A DNA stretch of 64,000 bases from STD2-102 sp964414205 (GTDB lineage: Bacteria > Bacillota > Clostridia > Christensenellales > CAG-917), in assembly GCA_964414205.1 (NCBI GenBank), contig CAYPVP010000001.1, positions 9,795 through 73,794 on the forward strand, given 5' to 3'. Both the position numbers and the translations under genes were made by a program. A model generated the notes under the pieces. The model was not told the DNA's origin. It did no database searches and saw nothing but the letters and a program-made list of their open reading frames with translations. Within the stretch, counting starts at the first letter, position 1. Each line of letters starts with the position of its first letter. Below, in pieces: positions 58,701-64,000 of the stretch.

Positions 58701-59532
58701 CGCCAATTTCTTTGAGTTTTTTCAAACGATTGTTACGGTTGATAACTCTACGATACAAATCGTTGAGGTCAGAAGTTGCATATCTGCCACCATCAAGTGG
58801 GACCATTGGTCTGAGTTCAGGAGGCAAAACAGGAACTACATCCAAAACCATCCATTCAGGTTTGTTTCCTGAAACACGGAAGGCTTCGACAATTTCCAAG
58901 CGTTTGACAGCATTGATTCTCTTTTGACCAACAGAATTGTTGATGATGTCTTTGAGTTGATCGCTTTCTTTTTCAAGGTCGATTTCTTGAAGCAATTCTT
59001 TGACAGCCTCAGCGCCCATTCCAACACGGAATGATTCACTGCCATATCTGTCAACGAGTTCACGGAAGTTCATGTCAGTGATGATTTGCTTTTTAGAAAT
59101 TTCTTGAACAGTTCCAGCATCAAGAACAACATAAGCGTTGTAGTGAATGACTGGGTCAATGTCTTTGGTGCTCATGTCAAGCAATTTGCAAATTCTTGAA
59201 GTTGAACCATTCATATACCAACTGTGAGTGACTGGGCAAGCAAGTTCAATGTGTCCCATTCTTTCACGACGGACTTTGCTTTTGGTGACCAAAACTCCGC
59301 ACTTTTCACAAACTGTTCCCTTATATCTAACTCTCTTATAGCGACCGCAATGGCATTCATAGTCACGGCTAGGTCCAAAAATTCTTTCACAGAACAAACC
59401 ATCTGGTTCAGGTTTTTGAGTTCTATAATTTATTGTTTCAGGCTTTTTGACTTCACCATAAGACCATTCTCTAATCTTTTCTGGTGAAGCAATGCTTATT
59501 TGAAGTGAATCAAAATTTGAAAGTTCGTACAT
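55705..59532 (-). CDS. rpoC: RNA polymerase beta' subunit
   Basis: 1275 aa catalytic subunit: zinc ribbon CHCGRYK/CEKCG near residue 60, the active-site loop NADFDGDQMAVH, and the second zinc site CKSKNGVCAKCYG. The C-terminus ends in a short acidic tail (EETTESNETVEGERE). 13 bases after rpoB, and translationally coupled to metK. Confidence 0.99.
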   Translation of the reverse strand: MYELSNFDSLQISIASPEKIREWSYGEVKKPETINYRTQKPEPDGLFCERIFGPSRDYECHCGRYKRVRYKGTVCEKCGVLVTKSKVRRERMGHIELACPVTHSWYMNGSTSRICKLLDMSTKDIDPVIHYNAYVVLDAGTVQEISKKQIITDMNFRELVDRYGSESFRVGMGAEAVKELLQEIDLEKESDQLKDIINNSVGQKRINAVKRLEIVEAFRVSGNKPEWMVLDVVPVLPPELRPMVPLDGGRYATSDLNDLYRRVINRNNRLKKLKEIGAPDLIVRNEKRMLQEAVDSLINNSNRKNKAVTGAGGRNLKSLTDMLSGKQGRFRQNLLGKRVDYSGRSVIVVGPELKLYQCGLPKEMALELFKPFVMKELVAQGLSNNIKSAKKYVEKSQKKVWDILENVIKDHPVLLNRAPSLHRLSIQAFEPVLVEGRAIKIHPLVCSAFNADFDGDQMAVHVPLSIEAQVEARILMLSTNNILKLSDGRPIVSPTQDMVIGSYYLTIIKPGAKGEGKSFVSFDEAMMAYANNELTLQSLIYVRQKIQKADGTEYTEMLHTTLGRSIFNDALPQDLKFVDRTNDKDFGVLEVEGILGVRAAIDERQFVALKNLCTGAQSVDEKFVAEMTAITKKFKNELNIQKAQKMVDLFEQNKELDFENEENKHDVDLLRDEVEKILGMKAKAVGKKQLSMIVDNCFKYHGATDTAVVLDKIKSLGYKYSTIGAITASLFDMTIPNTKKGIIEQAEKDVVQVEKMYSRGIVTDDERYEKVVGIWNTASSAVEKELKHSADDFNPIWMMANSGARGSMSQIRQLAGMRGLMSDTTGRTIELPVKASFREGLSVLEYFISSHGGRKGLADTALKTADSGYLTRKLVDVSHNVIVSEPDCGDSRGSWVSAIKGEVEGAIIEKLSHRISGRYSINDVIDEKTGEILVNAGEMISPDQAEAVEKAGIEKVLIRSVLTCKSKNGVCAKCYGKNMASGNTVKIGEAVGVIAAQSIGEPGTQLTMRTFHSGGIATSDDITQGLPRVVELFEARNPKGQAVITENAGIVNISDDKREVVVTGSDGEQKSYAMPYGIKFKVANGDMVEPGDPLSAGSINPQDMLRAKGIKGVQEYLTKEVQSAYGSAGVEINDKHIEVVVRQMLKKVRVEKQGDTDMLPGTLVDSFLFEEENEKAIMKGGEPATAKRTLLGITKAALATESFLSAASFQETARVLTEAAIKNKIDRLEGLKENVIIGKLIPAGTGMKDYKNITTVPAHKEETTESNETVEGERE

Positions 59533-59545
59533 TTATTGACCTCCA

Positions 59546-62500
59546 TTATTCCTTGTCGCTGTCATCGTCGTTTGATGAGTCCGTGTACTTCTTATACAAG
59601 TCTTCAATTGCGCTTGCATCAGTGCCGAAAATGTCATTCACAGATGTTTCACTGTTTTTTTCAATGAAACCTGCCGAGAAAATGTCTTCGCTGTCGTTGT
59701 CATCATCATAGAGTGATGAATCAAACATTGAAGCCGAATCTCCTGCTGTGAAACTTCCAAAAATTCCAGCATCGCCTGCAAGGTCAATTTCTTTGAGTTC
59801 TTCTTGCTTTGAAAGTGCTGCTGCATCAATGTCGGTGTCTTCTTCACTGCTGTCACGAAGTTTGATTTCATCTCCATGTTCAGTGAGAGGTTTGATGTCA
59901 AGAGCAAGTGCTTGCAATTCCTTCATCAAAACTTTGAATGATTCAGGAATTCCTGGTTCAGGAATGTTGTTTCCTTGAACGATGGCATCATATGTCTTTC
60001 CACGTCCTGCAACGTCATCTGACTTCACGGTCAAAATTTCTTGCAACATGTTTGCAGCGCCATATGCTTCCAATGCCCAAACTTCCATTTCTCCAAATCT
60101 TTGTCCACCAAATTGTGCCTTACCACCAAGAGGTTGTTGTGTAACCAAACTGTATGGTCCAACTGAACGAGCGTGGATTTTGTCATCAACGAGGTGATGG
60201 AGTTTCAAATAGTACATATAGCCAACTGTGACTCTGTTCTCAAATGGTTCGCCTGTTCTTCCATCATAAAGTTGAATTTTTCCATCAACTTCACCATTTT
60301 CGTTGACAATGCCACATTCTTTAAACAAATCTGCAATGACATGTTCATTTGCACCATCAAAAACAGGTGTTGCAATTTTCCAATCAAGCATTTTTGCGAT
60401 GTATCCAAAGTGAACTTCCAAAACCTGACCGATGTTCATACGTGAAGGAACGCCCAATGGGTTCAAAACAATTTGAAGTGGAGTTCCATCAGCCATAAAT
60501 GGCATGTCTTCTTTTGGCAAAACACGAGAAACAACACCTTTGTTTCCGTGACGTCCAGCCATTTTGTCACCAACAGAGATTTTTCTCTTTTGTGCAATAT
60601 AGACACGAACAAGTTTGTTTACGTTTGGATGCAATTCATCTTTATTTTTTCTTGTAAAGATTTTGACATCAACAACAATTCCACCTTCACCGTTCAAAAC
60701 ACGGAGTGATGTGTCACGAACATCTTTTGACTTTTCGCCAAAAATTGCTCTCAACAATCTTTCTTCTGGTGTAAGTTCAGTTTCGCCCTTTGGAGTGACT
60801 TTCCCAACCAAAATGTCGCCAGGTTGAACTTCTGCACCAATTCTGACAATTCCTTCTTCATCCAAATTTTTGAGTGAATCTTCTGACAAGTTTGGAATGT
60901 CGCGAGTGATTTGTTCTTCACCAAGTTTTGTGTCACGTGCTTCAATTTCATGTTCATTGATGTGAATTGATGTGAAAACATCATCTCTAACCAAATCTTC
61001 ATTTATCAAAACAGCGTCTTCATAGTTGTAGCCTTCCCATGACATAAAGCCAATGAGTATGTTTCTTCCAAGAGCAAGTTCGCCACCATCAGTAGCAGGT
61101 CCATCAGCCAAAACCATTCCTTTTGCAACGGTTTGTCCTTTGACGACAATAGGTTTTTGGTTGACACATGTAGATTGGTTGCTTCGTTGGAATTTTTGCA
61201 AGAAATAGGAATCTTGTTCTCCATCTTCTCTTTCAACAACGATGCAGTTTGCATCAACAAATTTGACAAAACCAGGATTTTTTGCAATCACCATGACACC
61301 TGAGTCATAAGCGATTTTGCCTTCAATTCCTGTTGCAATTCTTGGTGCTTCTGGTTTCAAAAGTGGAACTGCTTGTCGTTGCATGTTTGAACCCATCAAA
61401 GCACGGTTCGTATCGTCATTTTCCAAGAATGGAATGAGTGCAGTAGCAACTGAAATCAATTGTTTTGGAGAAACGTCCATATAGTCGATTTTTGCTTTTG
61501 AAACTTCACGAATGTCTGAACGAATACGGCAAGTGACACGGTCTCTTTCAAAATGTCCGTCATCTGTCAATGGTTCGTTTGCTTGTGCAATGATGAATTT
61601 GTCTTCGATGTCTGCTGTCATATAGACAACTTCATCTGTGACAACACCAGTTTCTTTGTCAATTTTTCTGTATGGAGTTTCAATGAAACCATAGTCGTTG
61701 ACTTTTGCATATGCAGAAAGTGAAGTAATCAAACCAATGTTTTGACCTTCTGGGGTTTCAATTGGGCACATACGTCCATAGTGTGAGTGGTGGACGTCAC
61801 GGACTTCAAATGAAGCACGGTCTCTGTTCAAACCGCCAGGTCCCAAAGCAGACAACTTACGTTTGTGAGTGAGTGCAGCAATAGGGTTTTGTTGGTCCAT
61901 AAATTGTGACAACTGTGATGAACCAAAAAATTCTTTGATTGCACTTGTGATTGGTCTGATGTTGATGAGAGTTTGTGGAGTGATGTCCACATTCTCTTGT
62001 GATGAGTTCATTCTTTCTTTGATGACTCTTTCCAAACGAGAAACACCGATTCGGAATTGGTTTTGGAGCAATTCACCAACTGCACGAACACGACGATTTG
62101 ACAAGTGGTCAATGTCATCAGTGTGGTTGTCTCTTGTGTCTGTCAAAGTGCCAAATCCATCTTTCAAACCAATGTTCAAAGACACTGTTGAAATGATGTC
62201 ATCACAAGTGATATGTTTGAAAACGAGTTCGTCAACAGAAGCCTTGATGACAGTCTTTTGTTGTTCAACGTCTTCATATTCGTCCAAAATCTCTTTGAGT
62301 TTTGGGAAATAAACTTTTTCAAAAATGCCAAGTTCACTTGGGTCGCAATCGACAAATGCTTCAATGTCAACAGTGTTGTTTCCAATGACTTTGTATTCTT
62401 TGTCTGCACCTTCTGAATCTTTGTAAGAAAGATATGCAATGTTGACACCCAAATTTTGAATTTCATTTGCACGCTTTTCTGACAAAACTTCACCAGCATC

Positions 62501-63454
62501 AGCAACAACTTCACCTGTTGATGGGTCAACAATCGCTCTTGACAATTTATAGCCTGCAATACGATTTGCAATGGAGAGTTTTTTGTTGTATTTATATCTT
62601 CCAACCCTAGCAAGTTCATATCTCTTGTAGTCATAGAAAATGTTGTGAATCAAGATGTTTGCACCTTCAACAGTTGGAACTTCGCCTGGTCTCAAACGAC
62701 GGAACAAGTCCAATTTTCCTGCTTCTTCGGTTTTGCAGTTGACATCTTTTTCACATGTTTTTGCAATCATAGGGTCGTTGTTGAAAAGTTCAGCAAGTTC
62801 TTCATCAGTGCCAAAGCCAAGTGCACGCAAAAGTGTTGTTGTGGTGATTTTGCGTTGTCTGTCAACGTGAACCCATGAAATGTCATTTTGGTCTTGGTCA
62901 AAATCAAGCCAAGCACCACGGTTTGGAATGACAGTTGTTTTGAAACGTCCAATTCCGTTTTTGTCTGCATTTCTTTCACTATAAATTCCAGGGCTTCTGA
63001 CCAACTGGCTGACAATGACTCTTTCTGCACCATTGATGACAAATGAACCTGCATCTGTCATAAGTGGAAAATCTCCCATAAACACATCTTGAACAATGAC
63101 TTCATCAGTTTCTGTGTTTGTGAGTCTAACTTTCACTTTGAGAGGGGCAGCATAGGTTGTATCACGATTTTTGCATTCTTCAATAGAGTACTTTGGTTCG
63201 CCACTCATTGAATGTTCCAAAAATTCAAGTTTATACTTTCCTGATGCACCGACAATTGGTGTGTAATCTTGAAACACTTCTTCAACTCCGTATTCCAAGA
63301 AATTTGCATAAGAATCCTTTTGCAATTCAATCAAATATGGCATTTCAAGAACATCTTTGATTGTTGAGTATGTTTTTCTCACACTGTTGCCATACTTTTT
63401 TTCTGTGATGTTAATTGTCTTACCGCTATTCAATCCGAGAACTTTTTGAGACAT
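59546..63454 (-). CDS. rpoB: RNA polymerase beta subunit
   Basis: 1302 aa. The rifampicin region reads FFGSSQLSQFMDQQNP and THKRKLSALGPGGL, i.e. Ser, Asp, His and Ser at the classic resistance sites, so no resistance change is evident. RMCPIETPEGQNIGLI and GDKMAGRHGNKGVVS are intact. After the core ends, about 100 residues form an acidic Ser/Asp-rich tail (DDDNDSED, SSNDDDSDKE). AAGGAG lies upstream. It starts an operon with rpoC, metK, recD2 and comF rather than following rplL. Confidence 0.99.
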   Translation of the reverse strand: MSQKVLGLNSGKTINITEKKYGNSVRKTYSTIKDVLEMPYLIELQKDSYANFLEYGVEEVFQDYTPIVGASGKYKLEFLEHSMSGEPKYSIEECKNRDTTYAAPLKVKVRLTNTETDEVIVQDVFMGDFPLMTDAGSFVINGAERVIVSQLVRSPGIYSERNADKNGIGRFKTTVIPNRGAWLDFDQDQNDISWVHVDRQRKITTTTLLRALGFGTDEELAELFNNDPMIAKTCEKDVNCKTEEAGKLDLFRRLRPGEVPTVEGANILIHNIFYDYKRYELARVGRYKYNKKLSIANRIAGYKLSRAIVDPSTGEVVADAGEVLSEKRANEIQNLGVNIAYLSYKDSEGADKEYKVIGNNTVDIEAFVDCDPSELGIFEKVYFPKLKEILDEYEDVEQQKTVIKASVDELVFKHITCDDIISTVSLNIGLKDGFGTLTDTRDNHTDDIDHLSNRRVRAVGELLQNQFRIGVSRLERVIKERMNSSQENVDITPQTLINIRPITSAIKEFFGSSQLSQFMDQQNPIAALTHKRKLSALGPGGLNRDRASFEVRDVHHSHYGRMCPIETPEGQNIGLITSLSAYAKVNDYGFIETPYRKIDKETGVVTDEVVYMTADIEDKFIIAQANEPLTDDGHFERDRVTCRIRSDIREVSKAKIDYMDVSPKQLISVATALIPFLENDDTNRALMGSNMQRQAVPLLKPEAPRIATGIEGKIAYDSGVMVIAKNPGFVKFVDANCIVVEREDGEQDSYFLQKFQRSNQSTCVNQKPIVVKGQTVAKGMVLADGPATDGGELALGRNILIGFMSWEGYNYEDAVLINEDLVRDDVFTSIHINEHEIEARDTKLGEEQITRDIPNLSEDSLKNLDEEGIVRIGAEVQPGDILVGKVTPKGETELTPEERLLRAIFGEKSKDVRDTSLRVLNGEGGIVVDVKIFTRKNKDELHPNVNKLVRVYIAQKRKISVGDKMAGRHGNKGVVSRVLPKEDMPFMADGTPLQIVLNPLGVPSRMNIGQVLEVHFGYIAKMLDWKIATPVFDGANEHVIADLFKECGIVNENGEVDGKIQLYDGRTGEPFENRVTVGYMYYLKLHHLVDDKIHARSVGPYSLVTQQPLGGKAQFGGQRFGEMEVWALEAYGAANMLQEILTVKSDDVAGRGKTYDAIVQGNNIPEPGIPESFKVLMKELQALALDIKPLTEHGDEIKLRDSSEEDTDIDAAALSKQEELKEIDLAGDAGIFGSFTAGDSASMFDSSLYDDDNDSEDIFSAGFIEKNSETSVNDIFGTDASAIEDLYKKYTDSSNDDDSDKE

Positions 63455-63692
63455 ATTACGCTCCTTAAAAATTTTTCAAACTTGTTTTAACCAAGAAACA
63501 AAAAATTTGCCTCTTGTTTTTTTTGCTCAGTCGCACTATACTAATTTCTAGCAACAATATCCCCTTCCCCTATATGATTACATACATAGGCAATTTTAGA
63601 TATTATCGTGCATTTTCCATTCTAGCAATAAGGTCAAGGAGTGTCAAGCATTTTTCGTTTCTAATTTTGAAAAATGCCAACAAAAATAAAAT
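63455..63692. other. Divergent rpoB/rqcP spacer
   Basis: It holds the rpoB promoter (63619-63647), a 160-base rpoB leader with no obvious known motif, and a 9-bp inverted repeat GCATTTTTC/GAAAAATGC (63648-63656 with 63669-63677) touching the -35 side of the promoter. No clear promoter or ribosome binding site for rqcP was found. Confidence 0.6.
63619..63647 (-). promoter_or_regulatory. Promoter of rpoB-rpoC
   Basis: TTGACA (63647-63642), 17-base spacer, TAGAAT (63624-63619) on the minus strand. It explains how rpoBC is expressed away from rplJL. Confidence 0.9.
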
Positions 63693-63941
63693 ATGAGAAT
63701 AGACAAGTTTCTAAAAGTTTCAAAAATCATCAAACGCAGAGAAATCGCACAAGAAGCATGCGACAACGGAAGAATTACAATCAACGGCAAAACAGTGAAA
63801 CCTGCAAAAGAAGTCAAAATCGGAGATGTCATTTCCGTCACATTTGGCGACCGTTCATTGAATGTAAAAGTCGTTGCTTTGAATGAAAAAGCAACAAAAA
63901 ATGAAGCATCAACGCTTTATGAACCAATCATTGAAAACTAG
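63693..63941 (+). CDS. rqcP: S4-domain RNA-binding protein RqcP
   Basis: 82 aa, a single S4 domain: MRIDKFLKVSKIIKRREIAQEACDNG and the ITINGKTVKPAKEVKIGDVI turn. Bacillota homologues (formerly YabO) work with RqcH in adding Ala tails to stalled nascent chains on 50S subunits. No Shine-Dalgarno sequence precedes the ATG. It is divergent from rpoB. Confidence 0.88.
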   Translation: MRIDKFLKVSKIIKRREIAQEACDNGRITINGKTVKPAKEVKIGDVISVTFGDRSLNVKVVALNEKATKNEASTLYEPIIEN

Positions 63942-63951
63942 GCAATAGAAA

Positions 63952-64000
63952 ATGTTTAAAAAACGAGGAAAATTAAAAAAAGCTTTCACAGACTTTGAAG
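63952..64000 (+). CDS. 5' end of an unidentified gene, cut by the window edge
   Basis: An ATG at 63952, ten bases after the rqcP stop, opens a frame of 16 codons rich in Lys (MFKKRGKLKKAFTDFE) that runs off the window. In related genomes a YabP or DivIC-type gene often follows rqcP, but these residues are too few to assign. Confidence 0.4.
   Translation, partial: MFKKRGKLKKAFTDFE

Overview
The window looks like a chromosomal scaffold from an uncultured, low-GC, anaerobic Bacillota (Clostridia-like) bacterium. Sequence reasons: strong GGAGG ribosome binding sites, many textbook TTGACA/TATAAT promoters, a Bacillota-type ribosomal superoperon with zinc-binding S14, L33 and L36, an L7Ae-like gene before rpsL, ECF transporter genes, rubrerythrin and an anaerobic sulfatase-maturing radical SAM enzyme. 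A run of exactly 100 N inside a tandem repeat shows it is a scaffolded draft assembly. I cannot name the genus.

Left part (1-20350), accessory and metabolic genes. A Ser-type membrane sulfatase is translationally coupled to its maturase. A tRNA-Arg(CCG) follows, with a duplicated 3' end. Then comes a ten-gene, tightly packed minus-strand operon (12188 down to 3853): two lipoproteins, an ECF S component, a third lipoprotein carrying an alkaline-phosphatase-superfamily domain, a membrane-anchored protein, two ECF ATPases, EcfT, a MobB-type GTPase fused to a 4Fe-4S domain, and a small APH-like kinase. It starts from its own promoter and a structured 5' leader (12208-12346): a three-way-junction RNA with a tetraloop-receptor motif, followed by an intrinsic terminator, very probably a riboswitch. 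An FMN-binding lipoprotein, rubrerythrin, an alpha/beta hydrolase, GAPDH, an M29 aminopeptidase, class II aldolase, a COG2426-type membrane protein and a TtcA-like tRNA thiolase complete this part.

Middle and right part (21031-63454), almost entirely minus-strand information-processing genes. In transcription order: rpoB-rpoC-metK-recD2-comF; secA-prfB-tsaD; L7Ae-like-rpsL-rpsG-fusA-tuf-rpmG-secE-nusG-rplK-rplA; rplJ-rplL (own promoter and L10 leader); a 1-kb repeat region with the assembly gap; rpsJ to secY (S10 and spc operons); adk-map-KOW protein-infA-rpmJ-rpsM-rpsK-rpsD-rpoA-rplQ. Compared with the usual Bacillota order, rpoBC is separated from rplJL and the L33-SecE-NusG-L11-L1-L10-L12 block lies between tuf and rpsJ. 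At the right edge, divergent from rpoB, are rqcP and the first codons of another gene.

Intergenic spaces outside several intrinsic terminators hold low-complexity or degenerate direct repeats (41-340, 14970-15070, 20494-21000, 37040-37710). I found no transposase, phage gene, CRISPR array or rRNA gene. The most novel-looking element is the leader-controlled ECF/lipoprotein/MobB-FeS operon, which may be a cofactor or cofactor-precursor salvage system; its substrate cannot be read from sequence alone.
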